From positions 255,501-319,500 of the forward strand of contig NZ_FMIX01000004.1 of NCBI RefSeq assembly GCF_900095845.1: 64,000 nucleotides of DNA, read 5' to 3'. Shown here in pieces: positions 30,743 to 40,076 of the stretch (the stretch's first letter is position 1; each line of letters begins with the position of its first letter). This DNA is from Streptococcus timonensis (GTDB lineage Bacteria > Bacillota > Bacilli > Lactobacillales > Streptococcaceae). Below the pieces are notes generated by a model. The model was not told the origin of the DNA, made no database searches, and saw only the letters and a list, made by a program, of their open reading frames with translations. A program made the position numbers and the translations under genes.

Positions 30743-32209
30743 ATGATTGATGGCAAACGAATGTTGCTAACGGTTACGATTCTAAGCTATATCGTAACCA
30801 TAATAAGCGGAATCAGTTATTTGTTCACCAGCAACAATGTAGGACTTTTGACAACTTTGCTTTTGCTCTTAATTAGCAGTCTGCTACTTTGCTGGAATAA
30901 CATCAAATATTATTTGATTCACTTTATATTTTTTATCACGATTTTTATATTTTTGGTATCCAGACCCACCATCGATTATTTCAGAGATGGAGCACTTGAT
31001 ACTTACCAACCAATTGCTTATCAATTTGCTTTCCTAGTTGTTATTGTATCTATTTTAGGATTGACTTTAGGGGGATTGATAGCGAATTATTATCTTTCTC
31101 GAAAAAGCAAAGCTCCTGTAAGAGTGGAAAAACAATCGAATGTCAATTATGTAAAAAAACTACGCTTCGTTTCATTGAGTGTATTTCTACTCACCTATCC
31201 ATTTTATTTCCTTAGACTATTTGAGCGCTTGCTATACCGTTTGCAAACTTCTTATTACAATTATTATGCAAATTTTGAAAGTCAATTGCCCTACTTTACC
31301 TATATCTTATCGACTTTCATGGTTTATGCCATGTGTGTTTACTTAGCAACCAAACCTAAAAAGTCACATGCGACAATGGTTTTAGTTGCCTATATCGCGG
31401 CTAACTTGATTCACTTAGTAATTGGTACCAGAAATCCCTTTATTCTAAGTTTGATTTTTGCCTTTGTTTACTACTTTATGCGTGAACAAACGGAGAAAGG
31501 TAAATGGATCGGTTTCAAAGAAAAAATGGCTATTTATCTTGGAACACCTATTCTCATGCTTGCGATGGGAGCATTAAACTATGTTCGTGATAACGCTCAA
31601 GTATCCCATAGTGGAGTTTTTGATTTATTACTCGATTTCATTTATAAACAAGGAACTAGTTTTGGAGTTTTAGCGAGAGGATTCTTGTACAATAGTAGTC
31701 TTCCTTATAGAGACTTCCGAAATTTCACTTTTGGTCCGATTGTTGACTATTTTGCAAGAGGAAGTATCGGAATCATATTTGGTGCCAAACCATTTGAACA
31801 TACGACAAATAGTATTGAACTAGCGATTGACAGTAATAGTTATGCCCACAATCTGTCTTATCTTGTTCTAAATAAAGAATATTTAAGAGGCCATGGTATT
31901 GGAAGTAGTTATATCATGGAATTGTATACTGATTATGGTATGTTGGGACTATTTCTACTAAGTATCTTACTTGGTATGCTCTTTATAGCTATGTTGCAAG
32001 TGGCATATCGCTCAAGAACAATCTTATTTGCATTATCTTTGCTAATCTTGAATAATTTATTCTTTATGCCTAGAAGTAGTTTTTCAGAGAGTTTCTTTAA
32101 TCTTTTTACAATGCAATTCTGGGGAATTGTTCTTATTATCATTTTCGTTGCAAAAATGCTTACAAAAGAAAATCATCACTTAATAAAAAAAGGGGAAATA
32201 CATGTTTGA
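30743..32209 (+). CDS. tarP: teichoic acid polymerase, Wzy-like (TarP)
   Basis: A 488-residue polytopic membrane protein with about eleven hydrophobic helices and a large loop around 275-385 containing RDNAQVSHSGVFDLLL and NSYAHNLSYLV. The layout is that of O-antigen/oligosaccharide repeat-unit polymerases. Position after two glycosyltransferases and before a Wzz-like partner corresponds to pneumococcal TarP, proposed to polymerise teichoic-acid repeats on the outer face. A strong AAAGGAGGG site precedes the start. It overlaps tarQ by 8 bp. Confidence 0.78.
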   Translation: MIDGKRMLLTVTILSYIVTIISGISYLFTSNNVGLLTTLLLLLISSLLLCWNNIKYYLIHFIFFITIFIFLVSRPTIDYFRDGALDTYQPIAYQFAFLVVIVSILGLTLGGLIANYYLSRKSKAPVRVEKQSNVNYVKKLRFVSLSVFLLTYPFYFLRLFERLLYRLQTSYYNYYANFESQLPYFTYILSTFMVYAMCVYLATKPKKSHATMVLVAYIAANLIHLVIGTRNPFILSLIFAFVYYFMREQTEKGKWIGFKEKMAIYLGTPILMLAMGALNYVRDNAQVSHSGVFDLLLDFIYKQGTSFGVLARGFLYNSSLPYRDFRNFTFGPIVDYFARGSIGIIFGAKPFEHTTNSIELAIDSNSYAHNLSYLVLNKEYLRGHGIGSSYIMELYTDYGMLGLFLLSILLGMLFIAMLQVAYRSRTILFALSLLILNNLFFMPRSSFSESFFNLFTMQFWGIVLIIIFVAKMLTKENHHLIKKGEIHV

Positions 32210-33239
32210 ACATTATTCTGTAGCTGATTTGTTCGCAAATCTTTATAAAAAACGTAAAGTGAATTTGCTAGCTTTACTAGCCTTATTTGCTCTCATAGCT
32301 GTACCATTTACTTTAAAAGCTGTTAAAAATAAAAATACAGTCAAAGATTCTACTAGTTATTCTACTTATATCACCTATAAGATAACTGCTCCAGAAACAT
32401 CATCAAAAACAATTTTGAATCATCAAGTTGGTGGCTATAGTGACTTCTATGCAAAACTAATTGATGGTAATCTCAATGGTGCCTTTCTTTTCAATGATGT
32501 TGATTCTGATAAGATGAAAGAAATTGCAAAAGATTTAGATACCACAGAAACAGCATTAAAAAATTCTTCAAGTGACTATTGGACAAAAAAATTAACAATC
32601 AACCCATTAATTGATGATGCAGGTGTAACTGTTAAAATTTTAACTCCAAGCAAGGAAGTAAATGATTTCCTCGAAAGTAAGTTCGATTCATTGATTGACA
32701 AATTCAAGTCCACCTATACAGACGTTAAAATCGAAAAACTTGAAACAGTTAACTCAAAAGAATTAACTCCAAATGAAGAAGTTGCTCTCGGTTTTAACTT
32801 GAAAAATCTAATTTTACGCTTAGTGATTATCGGCATTCTATGCGTCATCTTGGTTATCTTAGCAAATGTTCTAGTATATCTTTTCAATCCAACTATTAAT
32901 CGTGCAGGTGATTTTTCAGCTTATCAAGTAGACTTCGTTTCAACTATTACCACTGTTGAAAATCTTTCTGAACTATTGAGTTACAAGTGTAAAGGTCAAC
33001 CACTAGCAATCGTAAGTTCAGATAATCGTATTTTGAAAAAACTACAGGCAGACTACAATTTGGATATTGAAGGAGTCCAGTTTGTTGATTTGCAGAATAT
33101 AAAAAGTATATTAGGGATAGATAATATCTTATTTGTAGAAGAATACGGTGTCACTCGTTATAAGAAATTTGAAGAAAGTATGCAAGAAGTGAGAAATCTA
33201 AATCGTTCTGTTTTGGGAGTTATAGCTTTTGCACTTTAA
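32202..33239 (+). CDS. tarQ: TarQ, Wzz-like partner of the teichoic acid polymerase
   Basis: A 345-residue protein with two membrane helices (about 21-37 and 203-227) enclosing an extracytoplasmic domain, followed by a cytoplasmic domain of about 115 residues. This is the topology of Wzz-type chain-length regulators. The cytoplasmic domain has a Rossmann-like pattern (PLAIVSSDNRILKKL, NILFVEEYGVTRY) but no Walker A, so no kinase activity is predicted. Overlap with tarP indicates the two act together. It is the last gene before a terminator. Confidence 0.72.
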   Translation: MFEHYSVADLFANLYKKRKVNLLALLALFALIAVPFTLKAVKNKNTVKDSTSYSTYITYKITAPETSSKTILNHQVGGYSDFYAKLIDGNLNGAFLFNDVDSDKMKEIAKDLDTTETALKNSSSDYWTKKLTINPLIDDAGVTVKILTPSKEVNDFLESKFDSLIDKFKSTYTDVKIEKLETVNSKELTPNEEVALGFNLKNLILRLVIIGILCVILVILANVLVYLFNPTINRAGDFSAYQVDFVSTITTVENLSELLSYKCKGQPLAIVSSDNRILKKLQADYNLDIEGVQFVDLQNIKSILGIDNILFVEEYGVTRYKKFEESMQEVRNLNRSVLGVIAFAL

Positions 33240-33270
33240 TATTATATAAAGTCGATCCGATAATAAAAAT

Positions 33271-33297
33271 AGGACTCAAAGAGTCCTCTTTTTATTT
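33271..33297 (+). terminator. terminator after tarQ
   Basis: AGGACTC and GAGTCCT (33271-33287) form a compact stem with an AAA loop, followed by CTTTTTATTTT. Confidence 0.85.
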
Positions 33298-33358
33298 TAT
33301 AATTATATAAGTTTTAGAAATGGTTTCCCCAGTCAAAAAGGCTTTTTAATGTAGTTTA

Positions 33359-33367
33359 TGATATAAT
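33359..33367 (+). promoter_or_regulatory. extended -10 promoter of tacF
   Basis: TGATATAAT lies 20 nt before the tacF ATG, with GAGG between them. No clear -35 is present. This makes tacF-licD1-licD2 a separate transcription unit from licD3-tarPQ. Confidence 0.55.
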
Positions 33368-33387
33368 AAATCAACGAGGTAAATTGA

Positions 33388-34875
33388 ATGAAAAGTATAA
33401 AATTAAATGCCCTGGCTTTTATGGGAATTCGTGTTTTAAATATTATTTTCCCAATTTTGACAGGTACATATGTTGCTCGTGTTTTGGATCGAACTGACTA
33501 TGGTTATTTCAACTCTGTTGATACCATTCTTTCTTTTTTCTTGCCCTTTGCAACCTATGGAGTCTATAACTACGGACTTCGAGCTATTAGTAATGTAAAA
33601 GATAATAAGAAGGAATTAAATAAAGTCTTTTCAAGTCTTTTTTATTTATGTGTAGCTTGTACAATTATTACAAGTGTTGTCTATCTTTTATCGTATCCTT
33701 TATTCTTTAATAGTAATCCGGTTATTAAAAAAATATTTTTGGTAATGGGAGTTCAACTCATAGCTCAGATTTTCTCAATAGAATGGGTTAATGAAGCTCT
33801 TGAAAATTACAGTTTTTTATTTTATAAAACAGCCTTCATCCGCATTCTCATGCTAGTATCCATCTTTTTGTTTGTGAAAAATGAGCATGATATTGTTATC
33901 TATACACTGATTATGAGTCTTTCAACTCTAATCAATTATCTCATTAGTTATTTTTGGATTAAAAGGGATATCAAGTTCGTAAAGGTTTCATTGGAAGAAT
34001 TTAAACCTCTCTTCTTACCTCTGACAGCCATGCTAATCTTTGCTAATGCCAATATGCTATTTACCTTTCTTGATCGTCTCTTTTTGGTAAAAACTGGAGT
34101 TGATGTAAATGTCAGTTATTATACGATGGCACAACGGATTGTAACGGTTATCGCAGGTGTTATTACCGGGGCAATTGGAGTTAGTGTTCCTCGCTTGAGT
34201 TATTACATCGGAATAGGAAAAAAAGAAGAATATATAAATTTAGTGAATCGTGGAAGTCGTATTTTCAATTTCTTTATCATTCCTCTTAGTTTTGGTTTAA
34301 TGATTTTAGGACCTCAAGCTATACTTTTATATGGGAGTGAAAAGTATATTGGTGGGGCAAATCTAACCTCTATATTTGCAGTTCGTACGATTATTCTTGC
34401 CCTAGATACTATTTTAGGATCACAAATCCTTTTTACAAATGGATTTGAAAAAAGAATCACAGTTTATACAGTTTTTGCGGGTATTTTGAACCTAATTATG
34501 GATAGTTTACTTTATTTTAATAATATTATTACACCGGAGTATTATTTGATTACTACTATGTTATCGGAAAGCTTTCTACTAATACTTTATGCTATCTTTA
34601 TTCATAAGAGACAACTAATTAGTTTAAGACACATCTTCAAATATACTGTACGTTATTCTCTTTTCGCATTGACCTTTGTTCCAATCTACTTTTTAGTTAA
34701 TTTCATCTATCCGGTTAAAATGGTCATTAATCTACCTTTCTTAATCAATATGTTGATTATCATGGTCTTATCAGCTCTTAGTTATATTGGCCTGCTGGTG
34801 TGGACAAAAGATAGTATCTTTTATGAATTTTTAGGCCATTTTATTTCACTAAAGAGACGGATAAAAAAATCTTAG
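33388..34875 (+). CDS. tacF: teichoic acid repeat-unit flippase TacF
   Basis: A 495-residue polytopic MATE/Wzx-type transporter with about 14 membrane helices and N-terminal FPILTGTYVARVLDRTDYGYF. It closely resembles pneumococcal TacF as I recall it. TacF flips undecaprenyl-linked, phosphocholine-decorated repeats across the membrane, and its specificity underlies choline dependence in pneumococcus. It is followed 9 bp later by two licD genes, the same tacF-licD1-licD2 order as the pneumococcal lic2 operon, but here next to tarQ. Confidence 0.86.
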   Translation: MKSIKLNALAFMGIRVLNIIFPILTGTYVARVLDRTDYGYFNSVDTILSFFLPFATYGVYNYGLRAISNVKDNKKELNKVFSSLFYLCVACTIITSVVYLLSYPLFFNSNPVIKKIFLVMGVQLIAQIFSIEWVNEALENYSFLFYKTAFIRILMLVSIFLFVKNEHDIVIYTLIMSLSTLINYLISYFWIKRDIKFVKVSLEEFKPLFLPLTAMLIFANANMLFTFLDRLFLVKTGVDVNVSYYTMAQRIVTVIAGVITGAIGVSVPRLSYYIGIGKKEEYINLVNRGSRIFNFFIIPLSFGLMILGPQAILLYGSEKYIGGANLTSIFAVRTIILALDTILGSQILFTNGFEKRITVYTVFAGILNLIMDSLLYFNNIITPEYYLITTMLSESFLLILYAIFIHKRQLISLRHIFKYTVRYSLFALTFVPIYFLVNFIYPVKMVINLPFLINMLIIMVLSALSYIGLLVWTKDSIFYEFLGHFISLKRRIKKS

Positions 34876-34884
34876 GAGGTATAA

Positions 34885-35688
34885 ATGAGACTGCTTAGCA
34901 TTGACGAAGCAAAACAGATTGAACTTGAGATTTTAGCTTTCATCGACTCGTTTTGTAAAAAAAATAATATTGACTACTTTATTAATTATGGAACATTGAT
35001 TGGAGCTATTCGTCACAAAGGTTTTATTCCTTGGGACGATGATATAGATATCTCTATGACACGTGAAAACTACGAACGCTTTATTCAGTTATTTAAAAGA
35101 GAACAATCTAAATATAAGATTTTAACGTTGGAAACTGATGAGAGATACTATAATAACTTTATTAAGGTTGTAGATTCGACAACGAGAATAGTGGATAATC
35201 GAAATACAAAAACATATGATTCTGGAATTTTCATTGATATTTTTCCAATAGATTCTTTCAACGACACTAAAGTTATCGATGTTTGTTATAAGCTGGAAAG
35301 CTTTAAATTATTGTCCTTCAGTAAGCACAAGAATATTGTTTATGGAGATAGCAAGTTAAAAGACTTGATTCGTACTTTCTTCTGGTTTATGCTTCGTCCA
35401 ATATCTCCACGTTATTTTGCAAATCAAATTGAAAAGCAAATTCAAAAGTATAGTGTGAAAGATGGTAAATATATTGCCTTTATTCCTTCCAAGTTTAAGG
35501 AAAAAGAAGTCTTTTCAAAAGAAGTTTTTGAAGATTTGTTTGAAGTTCCTTTTGAACATCTGACGCTTCCGGCACCGAAACAATACGACGCTGTTTTAAA
35601 ACAGTATTATGGTGATTATATGACTCTTCCACCAAAAGAAAAACAGTTTTATAGTCACGAATTTGAAGCCTATAAATTGGAGGATTAA
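34885..35688 (+). CDS. licD1: LicD family phosphocholine transferase (LicD1-like)
   Basis: A 267-residue LicD protein. The family core is INYGTLIGAIRHKGFIPWDD (about 33-52) with the metal-binding Asp cluster, and GDYMTLPPKEKQ lies near the C-terminus. LicD1 and LicD2 attach phosphocholine from CDP-choline to GalNAc residues of the lipid-linked teichoic-acid precursor. The next gene starts immediately after the stop, and the two proteins are clear paralogues (IPWDDDIDIS shared, similar length). Confidence 0.85.
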   Translation: MRLLSIDEAKQIELEILAFIDSFCKKNNIDYFINYGTLIGAIRHKGFIPWDDDIDISMTRENYERFIQLFKREQSKYKILTLETDERYYNNFIKVVDSTTRIVDNRNTKTYDSGIFIDIFPIDSFNDTKVIDVCYKLESFKLLSFSKHKNIVYGDSKLKDLIRTFFWFMLRPISPRYFANQIEKQIQKYSVKDGKYIAFIPSKFKEKEVFSKEVFEDLFEVPFEHLTLPAPKQYDAVLKQYYGDYMTLPPKEKQFYSHEFEAYKLED

Positions 35689-36495
35689 ATGCAGTACTTA
35701 GAAAAAAATGAAATTAAAGAAATTCAACTAGGTATTTTGGACTATGTTGATGAAATTTGCAAAAAAAATAATATTTCTTATTTCCTCAGCTATGGAACTA
35801 TGTTGGGAGCTGTTCGCCATAAAGGAATGATTCCTTGGGATGATGATATCGATATTTCGCTGTATAGAAAAGACTATGAGCGTCTATTAAAAGCAATTGA
35901 GGAAGACCAACATCCTGTTTATCGAGTCCTTTCCTACGATACCTCTTCATGGTACTTTCACAATTTTGCTGCTGTTCTAGATACATCAACAGTGATTGAA
36001 GACAACGTAAAGTATAAGCGCCATGATACTAGTTTGTTTATTGATGTCTTTCCAATCGATCAATTCTCAGATTTAAGTATCGTTGATAAGAGTTATAAAT
36101 ATGTTGCCTTGCGTCAACTTGCCTATATTAAAAAAGAGCGTGCTGTTCATGGAGATAGCAAATTAAAAGATTTTCTTCGCTTGTGTACCTGGTATCCTCT
36201 TAGACTTGTTAATCCGAGATATTTCTATAAGAAAATTGATCAATTGGTTAAAAAAAGTGTGACAGAAAATCCTGCTTATGAAGGAGCTATTGGAGTTGGA
36301 AAAGAAAAAATGAAAGAAGTCTTTCCGGCGGGAACTTTTAAAGAGCTAATTTTGACAGAGTTTGAAGGAAGGATGTTGCCAATTCCTAAAAACTTTGATG
36401 ACTTTCTAACACAAATGTATGGTGATTACATGACTCCGCCATCAACAGAAATGCAGGAGTGGTATAGCCATAGTATAAAGGCTTATAGAAAATAA
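35689..36495 (+). CDS. licD2: LicD family phosphocholine transferase (LicD2-like)
   Basis: A 268-residue paralogue of the preceding protein, with LSYGTMLGAVRHKGMIPWDD and a C-terminal GDYMTPPSTEMQEWYSHSI. The start codon abuts the licD1 stop with no gap, and GGAGGATTAA in the end of licD1 serves as ribosome site. The two genes are an ancient tandem duplication. The third LicD in the window (27810) is more divergent. Confidence 0.86.
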   Translation: MQYLEKNEIKEIQLGILDYVDEICKKNNISYFLSYGTMLGAVRHKGMIPWDDDIDISLYRKDYERLLKAIEEDQHPVYRVLSYDTSSWYFHNFAAVLDTSTVIEDNVKYKRHDTSLFIDVFPIDQFSDLSIVDKSYKYVALRQLAYIKKERAVHGDSKLKDFLRLCTWYPLRLVNPRYFYKKIDQLVKKSVTENPAYEGAIGVGKEKMKEVFPAGTFKELILTEFEGRMLPIPKNFDDFLTQMYGDYMTPPSTEMQEWYSHSIKAYRK

Positions 36496-36563
36496 TCGTT
36501 CAAACTTTTACAAATAGAAATTTTAACAGAATATTTAATTAAATAAAGGGAAGTATAATTTAT

Positions 36564-38945
36564 ATGAAAAATTTAAAGATAAAAAATCTAATATTATACA
36601 GTTCTCTTCTATATACCTTAGTGATACTATCTTTTTCAAAACCAGTTTTTGCTGATACTATTTCTACTGGTGGAGGTAATAAGATTCATTTTATTAATTT
36701 GAAATCAAAGTCAGGAAGTGATGCTATTCTCTTAGAAAGCAATGGACATTTTGGTTTAATTGATATGGGTGAAGACTATGATTTTCCAGATGGAAGTAAT
36801 CCACTCTATCCAGATCGTTGGGGAATTAGTAGGGCGAATGAAGATACAATAGAGGACAGACTTTTCCGACATTTAAAACAAGTTGGTGTTAAAAAATTAG
36901 ATTTTATTTTAGGAACCCATGTTCATAGCGATCATATTGGTACTGCAGATGAAGTTTTAAAACGTTACCCTGTTGACAGATTTTATCTCAAAAAATATTC
37001 AGACGAACGTATTACAACACAGTGGAGATTGTGGGATAATCTCTATAACTATGATAATGCAGTGAGAACAGCTCTAGAACGTGGTGTAACTCTTATTCAA
37101 GATATCTCTGATCAGGATAGTCATTTTAAATTGGGTAATATGGATATCCAACTATACAATTATAAAAATGAGTATGGTCCTGATGGGAAATTAAAAAGAG
37201 TCTATGATGATAACTCTAACTCAATTGTTGCAGTAGTGAATGTAGCTGGTAAGAAAATCTATCTAGGTGGAGACTTAGATAATGATCAGGGCGCTGAAGA
37301 TAGATTAGGTCCTGTAATTGGTAAAGTAGATATGATGAAATGGAATCATCATTATGATGCCACAATTTCAAACACAGTTAACTTTATTGAAAATTTGTCA
37401 CCTAGCATAGTTGTTCAAACAAGTGGGGCAGATATCAATCGTCAATCAACTACTAATTTGCTCCGAGAAAAAAATATACAAACTATTAAGGCTTATAGTA
37501 AAACCAAGGATGCGACTGTATTTGAAATCAGCGATAGTGGTTTTTCAAATGTATCAGACTCTTTCCCTGATATTCCTACAGTATCTGAAAAGTGGTATAA
37601 GGAAGATGGCTACTGGAAATATCGTCTATCTGATGATCAAATGGCTATCGGATGGAAAAAAATTAATGGAGTCTACTATTTCTTTAATGGACAAGGTCAA
37701 ATGCAAGCTGATATGTGGCTTCATCTGAAAGATTCTAAAGAAAAAATAGATGGAAACTGGTACTACCTCAACAAAGATGGAAGTATGCAGGAATCAGGTT
37801 GGTTTAAACATGATGGGACTTGGTACTATATCACATGGTCTGGTGCAAGAACATACAATGAACTAGTTGAAATAGGCGGTAAAAAATACCTATTTGATAA
37901 AGATGGGAAAATGCTTACTGGCTCACAAGTCTTTTATGGTAAGAAAATGTTTTTTGCAAGTAGCGGAGCTTTAGAGACAGATGGGACAGGCTCTGGTTGG
38001 AAAAAGATTGAATCAAACTGGTACTACTTTGATGAAGAAGGAAAACAAATAGTTGGTAAAAAGGAAATCAATGGATTAACCTACTACTTTGATAATAAGG
38101 GAGTTATGCAAACAGGTTGGGCCTTGATTGAAGGGCATTGGAATTATTTTGCAAGTTCTGGTGCGATGAAAACAGGCTGGATCAAGGATAAAGATACTTG
38201 GTATTACTTAGATAAAGAAGGTATCATGCAAACCGGTCTAAAAGAAATCGAAGGTACTCGCTATTATCTAAATGCAAGTGGAGCTATGCAAATAGGCTGG
38301 GCTTTTATTGAAGGACACTGGAAGTATTTTGCAACTTCTGGCGCCATGCAAACAGGTTGGCTAAAAGAACAGGGTCTTTGGTACTATCTAGATAAAGAAG
38401 GTATCATGCAAACAGGCCCCCAAGAAATCGAAGGTACTCGCTATTATCTAAATGCAAGTGGAGTTATGCAAACGGGTTGGAAATGGTTTGATAATCATTA
38501 TAGTTACTTCACAAGCAGTGGAGCGATGAAGACAGGTTGGCTTAAAGAAAATAGACTTTGGTACTACCTTGATACTGAAACTGGTCAGATGGTTACAGGA
38601 ATCCATAAAGTAAATGATGAAACTTACTATTTTGATGCTAATGGGGCGATGCAGACTGACTGGAAACAACTTGACGGTAAATGGTATTACTTCCAAGCAG
38701 ATGGTTCACTTCTAAGAAATGGCACAACACCTGATGGCTACAAGGTTAATGCAGAAGGAGTTTGGACAACAAGTAAATCTGATGAAACGACTAAAGAGAC
38801 GAAACTTGAACACAAACAGGGCAAAGTCACTGAAACAACTCAGGTTGTTACAAAAGAGACCAATACCGAGACAAACTCTTCTGTCGTAATTGAAAAAAAT
38901 CAGGCTCCAGAGCCAGTATTAGAAACAACTGAAGAAAAGAATTAG
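36564..38945 (+). CDS. pce: Pce/CbpE-like phosphocholine esterase with choline-binding repeats
   Basis: A 793-residue secreted protein with a signal peptide (1-30, cut near VFA-DT) and a metallo-beta-lactamase domain (about 38-335). Metal ligands are in THVHSDH (H119, H121, D123, H124), GGD (D237) and NHHYD (H262/H263). About 390 residues of choline-binding repeats follow (GW..WYY..G.M.TG, roughly 345-735), then a Glu/Thr/Lys-rich tail. It resembles pneumococcal Pce, which removes phosphocholine from teichoic-acid ends and from host PAF. This version is about 165 residues longer through extra repeats. It directly follows the licD genes. Confidence 0.88.
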   Translation: MKNLKIKNLILYSSLLYTLVILSFSKPVFADTISTGGGNKIHFINLKSKSGSDAILLESNGHFGLIDMGEDYDFPDGSNPLYPDRWGISRANEDTIEDRLFRHLKQVGVKKLDFILGTHVHSDHIGTADEVLKRYPVDRFYLKKYSDERITTQWRLWDNLYNYDNAVRTALERGVTLIQDISDQDSHFKLGNMDIQLYNYKNEYGPDGKLKRVYDDNSNSIVAVVNVAGKKIYLGGDLDNDQGAEDRLGPVIGKVDMMKWNHHYDATISNTVNFIENLSPSIVVQTSGADINRQSTTNLLREKNIQTIKAYSKTKDATVFEISDSGFSNVSDSFPDIPTVSEKWYKEDGYWKYRLSDDQMAIGWKKINGVYYFFNGQGQMQADMWLHLKDSKEKIDGNWYYLNKDGSMQESGWFKHDGTWYYITWSGARTYNELVEIGGKKYLFDKDGKMLTGSQVFYGKKMFFASSGALETDGTGSGWKKIESNWYYFDEEGKQIVGKKEINGLTYYFDNKGVMQTGWALIEGHWNYFASSGAMKTGWIKDKDTWYYLDKEGIMQTGLKEIEGTRYYLNASGAMQIGWAFIEGHWKYFATSGAMQTGWLKEQGLWYYLDKEGIMQTGPQEIEGTRYYLNASGVMQTGWKWFDNHYSYFTSSGAMKTGWLKENRLWYYLDTETGQMVTGIHKVNDETYYFDANGAMQTDWKQLDGKWYYFQADGSLLRNGTTPDGYKVNAEGVWTTSKSDETTKETKLEHKQGKVTETTQVVTKETNTETNSSVVIEKNQAPEPVLETTEEKN

Positions 38946-38985
38946 TTAATCCTTAGGTGTTATCTGATATTTAAAATAAAGAAAA

Positions 38986-39038
38986 ACACCTCTAAAATAT
39001 GGCTAGACCAGCTTAATTTTAAAGGTGTCTCTTTATTT
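38986..39038 (+). terminator. terminator after pce
   Basis: ACACCTCTAAAAT (38986-38998) pairs with ATTTTAAAGGTGT (39016-39028) with one mismatch, followed by CTCTTTATTTTT. It overlaps the region just before the mecA -35. Confidence 0.7.
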
Positions 39039-39039
39039 T

Positions 39040-39068
39040 TTGAAAAAATCTTTAAAATCTAGTATAAT
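39040..39068 (+). promoter_or_regulatory. mecA promoter
   Basis: The -35 TTGAAA (39040-39045) and -10 TATAAT (39063-39068) are 17 bp apart, a near-consensus sigma-A promoter. Confidence 0.8.
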
Positions 39069-39099
39069 AGATAGAACTGAAAGTATGAGGTTACTAGAT

Positions 39100-39849
39100 A
39101 TGAAAATGAAACAAATCAGTGATACCACACTAAAAATTACCATGTCTTTAGAAGATTTGATGGATAGGGGAATGGAAATTGCGGATTTTCTTGTTCCACA
39201 AGAAAAAACGGAAGAATTCTTTTATGCTATCTTGGATGAGTTAGAGATGCCAGACAGTTTCTTGGATACAGGGATGCTCAGTTTTCGAGTGACTCCTAAA
39301 CCTGACAAAGTCGATGTCTTTGTGACCAAGTCTAAGATTGACCAAAATTTGGATTTTGAGGATTTGTCAGATCTTCCGGATATGGAAGAATTATCAAAAA
39401 TGTCTCCAGATGAGTTTTTGAAAACTTTAGAAAAAACTTTAGCAGAGAAAACAAAAGATGACATTGAAGCTATTCAGTCTTTGGAACAGGTTGAAAAAGA
39501 AGAGGAAGAAAGCGAAGAAGATGTAGAGGAGGCTTCGGATATCCATGAAGAGTCTACTAAAGAACCCTACATCTACTATATCCTCCAATTTGACAATTTA
39601 ACAAGCTTAGTCTCTTTCTCAAAGACAGTAAATTTTGAGATGGAAACATCAGAACTCTATAAGATGAATAATCAGTATTACTTAACGATCTTAGTAGATA
39701 TTGAAAATCATCCTAAACCATACCCTGCCTGGCTATTAGCTCGAATGAGAGAGTATGCTGATGACAGTGATTTAAGTCGTTCAGTATTGCAGGAGTATGG
39801 CCAAGTCTTAATTAACCATGATGCCGTGCAAGGACTACAAAAAATATAA
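39100..39849 (+). CDS. mecA: adaptor protein MecA
   Basis: A 249-residue ClpC/ClpP adaptor that in streptococci targets ComX/ComW-type competence regulators for proteolysis. The N-terminal substrate-binding domain starts MKMKQISDTTLKITMS. An acidic linker (EKEEEESEEDVEEA) separates it from the C-terminal Clp-binding domain. The start at 39100 is chosen because GAGG lies 9 nt upstream and family members begin here; upstream in-frame codons would start before the promoter. In pneumococcus mecA directly follows tarQ as I recall, so tacF-licD1-licD2-pce sit between them here. Confidence 0.93.
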   Translation: MKMKQISDTTLKITMSLEDLMDRGMEIADFLVPQEKTEEFFYAILDELEMPDSFLDTGMLSFRVTPKPDKVDVFVTKSKIDQNLDFEDLSDLPDMEELSKMSPDEFLKTLEKTLAEKTKDDIEAIQSLEQVEKEEEESEEDVEEASDIHEESTKEPYIYYILQFDNLTSLVSFSKTVNFEMETSELYKMNNQYYLTILVDIENHPKPYPAWLLARMREYADDSDLSRSVLQEYGQVLINHDAVQGLQKI

Positions 39850-39860
39850 TAAGAATAAAG

Positions 39861-39890
39861 AAGCAGAGAATGACTGATCTCTGCTTTTTA
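39861..39890 (+). terminator. terminator after mecA
   Basis: AAGCAGAGA (39861-39869) pairs with TCTCTGCTT (39878-39886) with an 8-nt loop, followed by a T-run. Confidence 0.85.
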
Positions 39891-40024
39891 ATTTTCTCAT
39901 ATATTTTAGATATAATTAGAGCTGAAAAGTTTTTAAGAATTAAGGTGAAATGAGATAAAAATTGTCGTCAAAATACGCATACATTATAGGCTTTAGAAAG
40001 TTATCTTATTTGCATCACATATCT

Positions 40025-40033
40025 TGCTATAAT
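40025..40033 (+). promoter_or_regulatory. extended -10 promoter before TIGR01440 gene
   Basis: TGCTATAAT lies 43 nt before the start codon. A second weaker element, TATGAT, lies about 15 nt downstream. No other clear signal is seen in the rest of the 227-bp gap. Confidence 0.45.
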
Positions 40034-40076
40034 GCTGAAAAAACGGTATGATAGAATGATGTAAGTGAGGTGAACT

